Shown here: piece after piece, positions 35,537 through 44,608 of the stretch
Position numbering within the stretch: the stretch's first letter is position 1
Layout: every line of letters begins with the position of its first letter
Assembly (NCBI GenBank): GCA_030427705.1
Contig: JAUIBR010000005.1
Coordinates: forward strand, 62,001-126,000
DNA from: a bacterium
Lineage (GTDB): Bacteria; Myxococcota_A; Bradymonadia; Bradymonadales; Bradymonadaceae
Direction of reading: 5' to 3'
Length of the DNA stretch: 64,000 bases
The notes under the pieces: generated by a model
Told to the model about the DNA's origin: nothing
The model's database searches: none
What the model saw: only the letters and a program-made list of their open reading frames with translations
Made by a program: the position numbers and the translations under genes

Positions 35537-35606
35537 GCTCTATCTCGCGTTCGATTAACGGCGGTAAGCTAGCGAAGCTACTGGCATTACGCAATGGCCG
35601 GACGGG

Positions 35607-36131
35607 TTACTTCATCCGCTTCAAGGCAGTGTTCAACTTGCCATCGATATTGCTCGCGGCAGGGTTGAGTTTGTTGGCCAGTGTCTGAGCGCCCTTCATG
35701 TCGCCCTTCTTGAGCTTGGCCTTTACCTTTTTCAGATCCTTCGTCAGCGACTGGTTGGCCTTCCGAGCCTGAATCCAAGGTGTCCCAGGAGGCGCTTGGT
35801 TGGCGCCCTTCGCTTTCAGGCCGTCTTCGCCGATGAGACCGTCTTCGCCAATTAGACCGTCCAGTTTCGTGCTGGCAGTAATCGCCTTGTCGACGTTTTT
35901 CACCGTTAGGCCTTTGCCTTTCAACTTTCCGATTGAGTTTACGACATTCGACTTTGCCGACTTCACGCTGCTCTTTTGAGCCTTCGACAACGTGGTCTGC
36001 TTTTTGGTCGCGGAGCTCTTATGTGCCGTATTCTTGTTGAGCTTACTGCTCGTTTTCAGCTGAGCGTTCACGGGCAGAGACATAAGTGTCAGCGAGAACA
36101 TGGCCAGCGTAACTAAGAAGATCTTTCGCAT
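35607..36131 (-). CDS. Secreted Lys/Ala/Ser-rich protein, unknown function
   Basis: A 174-residue exported protein from ATG 36131 with a signal peptide ending PVNAQ. The mature part is low-complexity and very basic (many Lys, Ser, Ala and Thr) and has a perfect internal repeat of GLIGED twice before GLKAKG. The composition recalls histone-like or matrix-binding proteins, but no family is recognised. The same frame stays open upstream through a heptanucleotide repeat to a TTG at 36305, which would add a hydrophobic N-terminal extension; I consider that start unlikely. It lies between the carotenoid-oxygenase operon and divergent DUF2330 genes. Confidence 0.7.
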   Translation of the reverse strand: MRKIFLVTLAMFSLTLMSLPVNAQLKTSSKLNKNTAHKSSATKKQTTLSKAQKSSVKSAKSNVVNSIGKLKGKGLTVKNVDKAITASTKLDGLIGEDGLIGEDGLKAKGANQAPPGTPWIQARKANQSLTKDLKKVKAKLKKGDMKGAQTLANKLNPAASNIDGKLNTALKRMK

Positions 36132-36234
36132 GTGGTCACCCATCATTGTGGTTTGAACCGTCAAGCTTAGCGCCGAAAACCTGAAAAGCCAAAAGCCAAA
36201 CCCTGCAATTCGAATCCGTCGCGAGTCACTCCAT

Positions 36235-36292
36235 CCAAGAACCAAGAACCAAAAACCAAAAACCAAGAACCAAGAACCAAGAACCAAGAACC
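36235..36292. repeat. Heptanucleotide tandem repeat (ACCAAGA)n
   Basis: Seven full units of ACCAAGA or ACCAAAA (36241-36289) with partial units at both ends, in the gap between divergent genes starting at 36131 and 36367. The unit length is not a multiple of three, so copy-number change would shift any reading frame crossing it and alter promoter spacing. The rest of 36132-36366 shows no gene. Confidence 0.9.
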
Positions 36293-36366
36293 GAATGACA
36301 ACCAAGTTTCAGTGACTTACCCTACCCCAATACAAATACTGAGAATTCTGGTCCAGGGAGGCCTAG

Positions 36367-37875
36367 GTGAATCGACTCTCGACACTCATTGTCGCGGCGT
36401 TGCTATGCGTGCTCGTGCCCGCATCGGCTTCCGCTTTCTGCGGATTTTATGTCGCTCCGGGCGACGCAAAGCTCATCAACAACGCAACGCGCGTCGCATT
36501 GATGCGCCATGGCGACACGACTGTGATGTCGATGCAGCCCGACTATCAGGGGCCTGCAGAAGAGTTTGCGATGGTCTTGCCAGTGCCGCAGGTGCTGAAG
36601 AAGTCCCAGGTCAAAACGCTGAATCGGTCGTTGTTCGACACGCTCGATACGTTTTCGAGCCCGCGCATGAGCGAGTATTGGGAGCAGGACCCGTGCCCAA
36701 AACCTCGGCCACAGGTGGAAGCTCTGCTGAGTACTGCCGACAGTCCTATGAAGTCGAGCAAACGCAGGGGCAGTGGTTCAAAAGTGTCGAAACCCTACGT
36801 GAAAATCGAAGCCCAGTATGCGGTGGGCGAGTACGATATCGTCGTTTTGAGCTCCAACGACGCTTCCGCGTTGGAAACGTGGCTGGTCGACCAGAAGTAC
36901 AAAATCCCGAAAAACGCTGCGCCCTACCTGGCGCCGTATATCAACTCAGGCAGCTACTTCTTCGTGGCTAAGGTCAACCCCAAGCGCGCGAAATTCGAGG
37001 GCAAGAACGCCATCCTTTCGCCGCTGCGATTCCACTACACCAGCAAGGATTTTACGCTCCCGATTCGGTTGGGAATGATCAACTCGGGCAAAGAACAGGA
37101 CATCGTCGTCTTTGTTCTGGGCGAAAAACGCTACGTTCCCGCGAACTATCCGCATGCACCGATTCCGACGAATATCATCATCAAGGACAAGACCCGGAAC
37201 AACTTTGCGGAGTTCTACGAGGGCCTCTACGCCAAGACGCGTAAGAAGAACGAGAACGCGATCATCACTGAATACGTCTGGGAAATCGCTACGGTCCAAG
37301 CACGCGGCGGCAACCAGACGTGGGGTATTCAGAACGGTCGTAAGTGCGACCCGTGCACGAGTCCCGTCAGCTTCTTCACACCGCAATGGTTACTGTCGTT
37401 GGGTCTGGACGTGTTCGGAATGGGCAAAGAAGCCAAAGCTCCCGTCGGGCCAAATGGCGAGAAGATGATGGGGAACCCGGTCGTCAACGCGCCTAAGAAG
37501 CTCGTCCTCACGCGGCTTCATGGTCGCTTCAAACCCGGCAAGTCCAACCCCGACATCATGTTCCAAACTGCGAGCCCACTCTGGGGCGGCATGGGCACAC
37601 CAGACCGGAAAGGCAAACTGCAGGCGACGAAGTTCCACGACCAAATCAACAGTTTCCAAGGTCGCTACGTCATCCTCCACAAATGGAAGGGAAAAGCATC
37701 CTGCAAGAAGCCGCAGCGCGGCATCTGGGGTGGCCCCCCCAATGGACGCATGCCTAATGCGGTAGCCGGCGGTGGCGTGAACTTCGGTGGCAAAAAGCAG
37801 AAGTCGGCTCGCCCCGAGACGTACGCCAAATCCAAAATTCGATACAAAACAAAACTGAAACAACCAAAGAAATAG
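36367..37875 (+). CDS. DUF2330 family secreted protein, copy 1
   Basis: A 502-residue exported protein starting with GTG 36367 and carrying a signal peptide ending PASASA. The mature N-terminus FCGFYVAPGDAKLINNATR and the following LMRHGDTTVMSMQPDYQGP are hallmark DUF2330 segments. About residues 115-142 form a Ser/Lys-rich segment that differs from copy 2, while most other regions are nearly identical. The C-terminus is very basic (KSKIRYKTKLKQPKK). DUF2330 proteins have no established activity. It is followed after 9 nt by its paralogue, so both are one transcript. Confidence 0.9.
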   Translation: MNRLSTLIVAALLCVLVPASASAFCGFYVAPGDAKLINNATRVALMRHGDTTVMSMQPDYQGPAEEFAMVLPVPQVLKKSQVKTLNRSLFDTLDTFSSPRMSEYWEQDPCPKPRPQVEALLSTADSPMKSSKRRGSGSKVSKPYVKIEAQYAVGEYDIVVLSSNDASALETWLVDQKYKIPKNAAPYLAPYINSGSYFFVAKVNPKRAKFEGKNAILSPLRFHYTSKDFTLPIRLGMINSGKEQDIVVFVLGEKRYVPANYPHAPIPTNIIIKDKTRNNFAEFYEGLYAKTRKKNENAIITEYVWEIATVQARGGNQTWGIQNGRKCDPCTSPVSFFTPQWLLSLGLDVFGMGKEAKAPVGPNGEKMMGNPVVNAPKKLVLTRLHGRFKPGKSNPDIMFQTASPLWGGMGTPDRKGKLQATKFHDQINSFQGRYVILHKWKGKASCKKPQRGIWGGPPNGRMPNAVAGGGVNFGGKKQKSARPETYAKSKIRYKTKLKQPKK

Positions 37876-37884
37876 AGGGTAGGT

Positions 37885-39384
37885 GTGAACCGAATCACGA
37901 CACTCATTATCGCAGCGCTCCTGTGCGTGCTCGTCCCTGCGTCCGCCAGCGCGTTTTGCGGATTCTACGTTGCACCCGGCGACGCAAAACTCATCAACAA
38001 CGCGACTCGCGTGGCGCTGATGCGGCACGGCGACACGACTGTGATGTCGATGCAGCCCGACTATCAGGGTCCGGCGGAAGAATTTGCGATGGTTCTTCCC
38101 GTCCCGCAGGTCTTGAAAAAGAAGCAGGTCAAGACGTTGAAGCGGTCGTTGTTTGACACGCTCGACAACTTCTCGAGCCCGCGTATGAGCGAATACTGGG
38201 AACAAGACCCTTGCCCAAAACCTCGGCCGAAAAAGTCGTCGCGTCGCTACGCTCCGAGTTCGATGCCAAGCATGGCTGCAGAAAAGGGGTCGGGGAACGC
38301 ACCGAAGCCCTACGTTAAGATCGAGGCACAATACGCGGTTGGCGAGTATGACATCGTCGTCTTGAGCTCGAACGACGCCTCCGCGTTGGAAACGTGGCTG
38401 GTCGATCAGAAGTACAAAATCCCTAAAAACGCCGCGCCGTACCTTGCGCCGTACATCAATTCGGGAAGCTACTTCTTCGTGGCAAAGGTCAACCCGAAGC
38501 GAGCGAAATTCGAAGGCAAGAACGCCATCCTCTCGCCACTTCGATTCCACTTCACCAGTAAGGACTTCACGCTCCCGATTCGTTTGGGGATGATCAACTC
38601 AGGCAAAGAACAGGACATCGTCGTCTTTGTGTTGGGCGAGAAACGCTACGTACCCGCGAACTACCCCCACGTTCCAATCCCGACCAACATCATCATCAAG
38701 GACAAGACGCGCAACAACTTCGCGGAGTTCTACGAAGGCCTCTACGCCAAAACCCGCAAGAAGAACGAAAACGCGATCATCACCGAATACGTTTGGGAAA
38801 TCGCGACTGTGCAGGCGCGCGGTGGAAATCAAACCTGGGGAATCCAGAACGGTCGTAAATGCGACCCTTGCACCAGCCCGGTGAGTTTCTTCACGCCGGA
38901 TTGGTTGCTCGCGCTAGGTTTGGACGTCTTTGGAATGGGGAAAGAAGCGCAAGCACCAGTGGGACCAAATGGTGAACGTCTGATGGCCAAGCCCGTCGTC
39001 AACGCGCCAAAGAAGTTGGTTCTTACACGGCTGCACGGACGTTTCGCACCCGGCAAATCAAATCCTGACATCATGTTCCAAACCGCCAGCCCGCTGTGGG
39101 GAGGCATGGGGACGCCAAACACAAAAGGCAAGCTGGAAGCGACCAAGTTCCACGACAACATCAACAGCTTCCAAGGCCGCTACGTCATCCTGCATAAATG
39201 GAAGGGCAAGATGAGCTGCAAGAATCCGCAGCGTGGTCGCTGGGGCGGACCTCCGAATGGTAGCATGCCTACTGCAAAGGCGGGCGGCGGAGCCAACTTC
39301 GGCGGGAAAAAGCAGAAGTCGGTCCGGCCCGAAAACTACGCAAAATCAGGGATTCGGTACAAGCCCAAGAAAGGCATCAAATAG
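37885..39384 (+). CDS. DUF2330 family secreted protein, copy 2
   Basis: A 499-residue tandem duplicate of the preceding gene, also starting with GTG. By eye the two proteins match over most of their length, for example AQYAVGEYDIVVLSSNDAS and WGIQNGRKCDPCTSPVSFF are the same. Differences cluster in one Ser/Pro/Met-rich segment near residues 116-140 and in the basic tail. Both keep the Cys pair in CDPC and the Cys in the AFCGFY start. This is recent duplication with local divergence, suggesting dosage need or specialisation of an exposed loop. It is convergent with the CxxCH lipoprotein gene, 2 nt away. Confidence 0.9.
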   Translation: MNRITTLIIAALLCVLVPASASAFCGFYVAPGDAKLINNATRVALMRHGDTTVMSMQPDYQGPAEEFAMVLPVPQVLKKKQVKTLKRSLFDTLDNFSSPRMSEYWEQDPCPKPRPKKSSRRYAPSSMPSMAAEKGSGNAPKPYVKIEAQYAVGEYDIVVLSSNDASALETWLVDQKYKIPKNAAPYLAPYINSGSYFFVAKVNPKRAKFEGKNAILSPLRFHFTSKDFTLPIRLGMINSGKEQDIVVFVLGEKRYVPANYPHVPIPTNIIIKDKTRNNFAEFYEGLYAKTRKKNENAIITEYVWEIATVQARGGNQTWGIQNGRKCDPCTSPVSFFTPDWLLALGLDVFGMGKEAQAPVGPNGERLMAKPVVNAPKKLVLTRLHGRFAPGKSNPDIMFQTASPLWGGMGTPNTKGKLEATKFHDNINSFQGRYVILHKWKGKMSCKNPQRGRWGGPPNGSMPTAKAGGGANFGGKKQKSVRPENYAKSGIRYKPKKGIK

Positions 39385-39386
39385 GC

Positions 39387-40805
39387 CTATTGTACCGTCG
39401 TGAGGCAACGCGTAACCGGGATTCCAACGTCGGCGGAGACGTGAAGGAAGTAGGTCTTCCCGGCCTCTAGTTCTGCCGGCGTGCCGGCCGCTGGGAACGC
39501 TTGAAGCGCGGAGTCAGGCACCTCACCAAATTTCACAGAACCACTTTCAATTGCGGGCTCATCCGGGGAGACATCGATCTTCCAGATGGTGCCCTCTGGC
39601 TCATCCAGGTTCGGCGGAACCGTCGGGTTCAACGACCCTTCCTCCAACACGACCACGTAGCGTGCATCCCCACCAGCCCACGTAATGGTGCCGTCGGCTG
39701 CGATGCCAGACTCTGAACCGCAGGCTTGAGGCTCGTAGTAGATTTGGTCGTACAGCGGACCACCAAAGGGTGGCGTATCGGCGAAGTCCGCCTCGGTTAA
39801 ACCGCGATACTCAAGCTCAGCTTGGAAGAACGCCACCATGCGTTCCGGGTCGGTCGTCGGGAATCCCGAGTCTGTGCGGTTGAATCCGTTGTTGGCTTCG
39901 GGGCTAAACGCACCAAACGCAACCGAGTTGACCCAGTTTGCGCCAAGGGCCAGCCCAGAATCGAAGAACCCGTTCATGAAATTGCCGGGCTGGTCGATAT
40001 ACCAATTGGATGGTCCGTCAGGCGTCACGCTTGCCTTATGGCAGCAAACGCAGGCGGTGGCATCGATCTGCTCTTTCACCCAGTTCAGCTCGGTGACGTA
40101 CTCAGGGTCGTGCATGCGAGGGTCTTCCTTTTCGGCATCAGCTGGACGTCCGAGCGGGTAGTATGGGCGTTGCGTGCGAACGACATCGCATGAAGCATAG
40201 TCTTCGAAACGTCGTCCTGGCTCGGTCGCGCCACTGATCGCCTGCCAAGTACAGACCTCGCCGCCTTGCGCTTCGCCTGCGGGTTCACCGGGCATTGGTG
40301 AACGACAGATGAGTTCGGGGGGCTGGAAGACGTTGTCGACAGGCGTCACATTATTGCTGTTGTTTTGCGCGTCTTCCTCGCAAGTAGGTGCAGGCTCGAA
40401 CGTTCCCTTGGCGAAGGTTTCGCAGCCGAACTTCTGGGTGCCGCATGTTCCGGGGTCGCCATAGGCGAAGAGGATGGTTGTCCCGATGCCTTCGACAGGA
40501 ATGAAGCAATTACCTAACAGCTCTTCAAGCGTGCAGGTCCCGGTCGAGAGCTCGCCCGATTGCGATTCGCAATCCGTCGCGATTTGCTCACCAGACCAGA
40601 CCGATTCGTACTCACGGCATTCAGGAGAGCGCGAAAACGGATTGGTGTACTGACAAATCTCAGACGCACGTTCTGGGAGGTTGTTAACGTTGTTTTCATT
40701 GTTCTGAACATTGTTCAGGTTGTTGGTGTTCTCGGGCGAACTCGTTTGTGAGTCATCGCCGCACGCCACCGCAAATACGATTAAAACCATCAATAATTTT
40801 TTCAT
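39387..40805 (-). CDS. Asn-linker lipoprotein with CxxCH heme-binding motif
   Basis: A 472-residue lipoprotein with lipobox AVAC, followed by an Asn-rich linker that is more degenerate than the others (includes NNVQNNENNVNN, about 40680-40730). The mature protein has many Cys and one CVCCH sequence (a CxxCH c-type heme motif) around residue 250, in the context DATACVCCHKASV. No clear axial Met region is recognised. A second short Asn patch (NNSNN) lies near residue 150. The family is unknown. It is divergent from the DUF1592/DUF1588-type gene at 40959, which also has a heme-type motif; joint expression from the shared 40806-40958 gap is plausible. Confidence 0.85.
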   Translation of the reverse strand: MKKLLMVLIVFAVACGDDSQTSSPENTNNLNNVQNNENNVNNLPERASEICQYTNPFSRSPECREYESVWSGEQIATDCESQSGELSTGTCTLEELLGNCFIPVEGIGTTILFAYGDPGTCGTQKFGCETFAKGTFEPAPTCEEDAQNNSNNVTPVDNVFQPPELICRSPMPGEPAGEAQGGEVCTWQAISGATEPGRRFEDYASCDVVRTQRPYYPLGRPADAEKEDPRMHDPEYVTELNWVKEQIDATACVCCHKASVTPDGPSNWYIDQPGNFMNGFFDSGLALGANWVNSVAFGAFSPEANNGFNRTDSGFPTTDPERMVAFFQAELEYRGLTEADFADTPPFGGPLYDQIYYEPQACGSESGIAADGTITWAGGDARYVVVLEEGSLNPTVPPNLDEPEGTIWKIDVSPDEPAIESGSVKFGEVPDSALQAFPAAGTPAELEAGKTYFLHVSADVGIPVTRCLTTVQ

Positions 40806-40958
40806 TGTACCGCCTTCGGGAGAGTGAATTCGTCCCCGTCAGCTTTGGGATGCGGGCACTCTCGAAAAGGTGCTTCGTCACGCAAACGTCAGCGTGCGCC
40901 GCTTGCTAAGCATGTGATTGATCGGTACTTTTGAACCCTAATCAAACACAGGCATACG

Positions 40959-43040
40959 ATGAAGATTGCGCACCTTTGCGTCGTCCTGACGGCGACGTTG
41001 GCGCTCGGTTGCGATGGTGACCTCGGTGTTGGCGAAGACGGCGACAACAACCGTCAAAACAACGTCAACAACGGGAACAACAGCAACAACCTTAACAACG
41101 CCAACAACCAGGCGGACATGGGCATGAACAACATGCCTGATATGGGTGGCCCCACCCGGCCATCCGTAGCGTCCGGAAATCAGCTGAATCAGGACGACCT
41201 GTTCACGTGCACGGATCAAGTCGGCGCGTCACCCGCGCGACTTCGGCGTGTGATGCGGCACGAATGGACCCGTAATGTGGGTCGCTGGATCGGTTCGGAG
41301 GCAGACAAGAATCCCTTCGATCCGCTTCCGACGCACCAATACGGCACGTATGCCGAGAACGAATCGATTAACGAGAGCGTCCTGGACATCTACCTGGACA
41401 CAGTGCGCAATGGGACCGACGGCTGGGCGACCCGCAATCGATATAGTGCGGGCGCGCTTTCGAACAACGTCGACGAGGACTCGATTGCGTGCATGTACGA
41501 CGAAGGCGGACGCCCGGACGCCACCTGCGTCGAAACGTGGACGCGGTACTTCTTGGAACGTGGAGCCTACTTCCGGCCGCCGACAGACGAAGAGGTCGAT
41601 GCCTTGGTCGCGTTTGCCGAGACAAAGCTGGACGCCGAGACCGACCCAACTGCGCGCCGACAGACGCTAGAGCAAATCGTATCTGCAGGGTTGATGACAT
41701 CCGGCGCGCTCTTCCGAACCGAAATGGGATCTGGGGCACCCGACGCCGATGGACGGCAGAAACTTACCGACTGGGAGCTTGGCAACTCGATCGCCTATGC
41801 TCTGGATGGCCAGGGCCTGGGGTCTTCCGGTGTCTACGCGCGGTTTGGAATCGGTTGGACCGGCGACATTGAGGGGCGCCTTCCGCTGATTCGCCAGGCT
41901 GCGATCGACGGTTCGATATCAGACCCTGCCAAGATCGAAGAGATCGTGGCCGCCTACTACGGCGGTACAGACATGGAGCGACAAGACCTGTGGCTTGTCC
42001 TTCGTGACGAGCGAAAAATCGACCGGCGCGGGGAGTACTGGATGGCGACCGGTATCTTGGACTTCTTCCAACAGTGGTTGGGATACCCGGAAGTTACCAA
42101 CGCATTCAAAGACACTCCGAGCGCAACGTCGTTCTACGGCAACGAAGTCCACAGCGACTACGGCAACCTCATCAGCGGCTACTACGGGCACGAACCGACC
42201 CTCATCCAGCAGATGGACGACATGATCGCACGCGTCGTGGCTGAAGATGACGACGTGTTCCGAAACCTACTGACCACGCGCACGTTCTACGTCCCAGCGA
42301 CGGCAGAGTTTGCGGGCTCCAGCATCGACGCCAGCACCGAGCAGACGAGCTATATCTACGGCGTCACCGACCCTGTTCAATCCACCCGCGCAGACCGCTG
42401 GCGCACGTTGCCATCAACCGAGCGGGCGGGCGTTTTGACTCACCCCGCATGGCTGTCGTCGCACGCGCTCGCGTTCGAGAACGACCCCAACGTTGTCCAC
42501 CGCGGCAAATGGGTTCGTGAACAGCTGCTCTGCCTGAATGTGCCAGATGTGCCGATTACGGTGGAAGCGGCGTTCGACCCGGACACGCGCGACCAGAGCG
42601 CACGTCAACGGATGACCGAACAGGTCGATTCGCGACCGCAGGAATGCGGTGCGTGCCACAGCCTGATGAATCCGCTGGGCTATCCATTCGAAATCTACAA
42701 TCACGCGGGTTACCTGCGACAGGACGACCATGGTTCCGCACCCAACGGTTCAGCGATGTTAGAGAATATGCCTGACCCGGCCTTGGACGGTCCCGTCCGC
42801 GATGCAGTTGAGCTCAGCGAGAAACTGGCTGACTCAGACTACACGAAGCGCTGCTTCATTCGTCAGACGTTCCGCTACTTCTCGGGACGTGAAGAAGAGA
42901 TGAGCGACGCGTGCACGATGACCCAGATGGAACAGGCCTACGACGATAGCAATGGCTCGTTCAGCGCCATGTTGACTGCACTCTTCCAGTCCGACTCATA
43001 TCAGTACCGAGTCATCGAAGAAGAGGAGGAAGCCCAATGA
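40959..43040 (+). CDS. DUF1592/DUF1588-type lipoprotein with Asn linker
   Basis: A 693-residue lipoprotein with lipobox ALGC, an Asn-Asn-x linker (about 41044-41110) and then a Met/Asp-rich patch (NQADMGMNNMPDMGG). The body matches the DUF1592-DUF1588 proteins often grouped with planctomycete-type cytochrome c proteins: LRRVMRHEWTRNVG near the N-terminus, and the C-terminal DUF1588 signature QECGACHSLMNPLGYPFE with a CxxCH motif. These proteins are nearly always paired with a DUF1552 protein, as here (ATGA overlap with 43037). Their role is not established; export and possible redox function are inferred. Confidence 0.9.
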   Translation: MKIAHLCVVLTATLALGCDGDLGVGEDGDNNRQNNVNNGNNSNNLNNANNQADMGMNNMPDMGGPTRPSVASGNQLNQDDLFTCTDQVGASPARLRRVMRHEWTRNVGRWIGSEADKNPFDPLPTHQYGTYAENESINESVLDIYLDTVRNGTDGWATRNRYSAGALSNNVDEDSIACMYDEGGRPDATCVETWTRYFLERGAYFRPPTDEEVDALVAFAETKLDAETDPTARRQTLEQIVSAGLMTSGALFRTEMGSGAPDADGRQKLTDWELGNSIAYALDGQGLGSSGVYARFGIGWTGDIEGRLPLIRQAAIDGSISDPAKIEEIVAAYYGGTDMERQDLWLVLRDERKIDRRGEYWMATGILDFFQQWLGYPEVTNAFKDTPSATSFYGNEVHSDYGNLISGYYGHEPTLIQQMDDMIARVVAEDDDVFRNLLTTRTFYVPATAEFAGSSIDASTEQTSYIYGVTDPVQSTRADRWRTLPSTERAGVLTHPAWLSSHALAFENDPNVVHRGKWVREQLLCLNVPDVPITVEAAFDPDTRDQSARQRMTEQVDSRPQECGACHSLMNPLGYPFEIYNHAGYLRQDDHGSAPNGSAMLENMPDPALDGPVRDAVELSEKLADSDYTKRCFIRQTFRYFSGREEEMSDACTMTQMEQAYDDSNGSFSAMLTALFQSDSYQYRVIEEEEEAQ

Positions 43041-44476
43041 TCACCAGACGTCAATTCATGCAAGGGCTTGCCGGCGGCGCTGCTGCAGCGCTTTTTGCCC
43101 CCTTCTACAATTCGATCTTCGCGGCGGGCGCGGGCTGCAAACGCTACGTCATCTTCGTCGAAGGAAACGGTATTGAGCCTCGCAACTTCCTGTCGACCGC
43201 TGCCGCTGCAGACCTGTCGGCAGCCGGCGGCGACCCGAACGTGCGGCACCTGTATCGTTCCTACAATCATGACTCCGTGATTACGACCCAGAGTTCTGGA
43301 CTGTCGACGGCGCCATCATTGGGGCCGCTCGCGACCGGAGGTATCGAGGACAAAGCCGCGGTCCTGCTCGGACTATCCAGCAAGATTACTGGTGGCGGCC
43401 ACTCAACGGAGGCCGGTGCATTGAGCTGCACACGGTCGCCAACAGGCTCCCCGTCTGCGGCCACGATTGACCAGATTATGTCGCTGATTCCTGGCGTCCG
43501 AAACGGCACGCCTTTCCAAACCGTGCGCCTCGGCGTCGTTGGAGGAACGAAGCGGCTGAACTATTCGACCTGCGCTTTTGGGGCCAAACAACCCGCGCCA
43601 ATCACGTGTGACCCAACGACTGCATTTAACTCATTGTTTGGGTCTGTGGCGCAGGGTGCAGGCATGCAAGCGTTTACCGAGCGCGGGCAACTGCTGGACT
43701 TTGCAGTGACCGATGTCAACCGGGCGCTAGCAACATTTCAGGGCAATTCATGGGAGCGCGCGAAGCTGGAGCGCTACCTGGAGTCGCTCGAGAACATGGT
43801 TCAACGTCAGGCGACGATTGCCCAGATGGGACCCCAGCTGACCGCGGTTAAACCCGGCGAACCCAGCGAGGTCGCGCTCTACACGAGCACGGCGCCGTTG
43901 GACCGCCTGCAAGCACAAGTAGACATGGGTACGGCAGCGCTGTTGGGCGGCCTGACCAACGTCTTGGTTGTGGCATTGGGTACGGGTTCCGCGAACTTCT
44001 CGCTGAACTACGAGAGCCTCATCGGCCTGTATCCTGGCGGCGATATGCTTGGCGGACACGACGTACGGCACGCGGCTGAGGACGGCGCACAGGGTTACGT
44101 TGACCTTCTGACCGCTATCAGTGACCGACATATCGGCATGATGGCGCAGATGGCGCGTTCTCTGGACGCGACGCCAGAGGCCGGCGGCGAAGGAACAATG
44201 CTCGAGAACACCGCCATGATCTACATGAGTGACAACGGTGAGAAGCACCACTCACTCGCCGAAGAATGGCCAATGTTGTTGATTGGCGGTCAGCGGTTGG
44301 GCTTCAATACGGACGGCCGAACGGTCATCTTCCCGCGTTATAATAATGACAATAACCGACAGGTATCTAATGTCTTCAACTCGCTAGGCCACTCGGCCGG
44401 AGAAGACATGAATACGTTTGGTGGGGAAGGTGCGAAACGCATCGCAGAGGGACCTTTGTCTGAGATTTGGAGTTAA
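43037..44476 (+). CDS. DUF1552 family protein, Tat-exported
   Basis: A 479-residue protein with a twin-arginine signal (TRRQFMQGLAGGAAAALFAP). It belongs to the DUF1552 family, distantly like DUF1501/sulfatase-fold proteins. Visible family parts are RYVIFVEGNGIEPRNFLS near the start, GGHSTEAGALSCTRSP, and the late IYMSDNGEKHHS. Tat export means it folds, perhaps with a cofactor, before crossing the membrane. It is translationally coupled to the DUF1592/1588 gene. The stop codon lies at the centre of a perfect 29-nt palindrome that starts the hairpin cluster. Activity is unknown. Confidence 0.92.
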   Translation: MITRRQFMQGLAGGAAAALFAPFYNSIFAAGAGCKRYVIFVEGNGIEPRNFLSTAAAADLSAAGGDPNVRHLYRSYNHDSVITTQSSGLSTAPSLGPLATGGIEDKAAVLLGLSSKITGGGHSTEAGALSCTRSPTGSPSAATIDQIMSLIPGVRNGTPFQTVRLGVVGGTKRLNYSTCAFGAKQPAPITCDPTTAFNSLFGSVAQGAGMQAFTERGQLLDFAVTDVNRALATFQGNSWERAKLERYLESLENMVQRQATIAQMGPQLTAVKPGEPSEVALYTSTAPLDRLQAQVDMGTAALLGGLTNVLVVALGTGSANFSLNYESLIGLYPGGDMLGGHDVRHAAEDGAQGYVDLLTAISDRHIGMMAQMARSLDATPEAGGEGTMLENTAMIYMSDNGEKHHSLAEEWPMLLIGGQRLGFNTDGRTVIFPRYNNDNNRQVSNVFNSLGHSAGEDMNTFGGEGAKRIAEGPLSEIWS

Positions 44477-44593
44477 ACTCCAAATCTCAGGTCGTCTCCG
44501 GTTGACCCGATGGGTCAACCGAGTCTACTGCTTCGCGTCTACTATGCCTCGGGCATGTCTACTGCGGCTTCGCCGCGTTCTCTACTTTTGTAG
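44461..44593 (+). repeat. Cluster of five hairpins with GTCTACT repeats
   Basis: In order: TGAGATTTGGAGTT and its exact complement around one A (44461-44489); CGGTTGACCC-GAT-GGGTCAACCG (44499-44521); ATGCC-TCG-GGCAT (44544-44556); GCGGC-TTC-GCCGC (44564-44576); CTAC-TTTT-GTAG (44582-44593). GTCTACT occurs at 44523, 44537 and 44557. No strong T-run follows any stem. It fills the gap between the DUF1552 and phosphodiesterase genes. Confidence 0.8.
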
Positions 44594-44608
44594 TGCCTTG
44601 GAGAGTTC

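Noticed and set aside
36131-36305. N-terminal extension of the Lys-rich secreted protein through the heptamer repeat
   Set aside because: The internal ATG 36131 gives a standard signal peptide; the extension starts with TTG and is low-complexity. Kept only as a phase-variation possibility.
37390-38550. 386-codon minus-strand open frame
   Set aside because: It lies antisense to the DUF2330 pair; the repeated similarity of the two genes explains its length.
44461-44521. Insertion-sequence end or attachment site
   Set aside because: Perfect dyads are present but there is no transposase, integrase or target duplication nearby.
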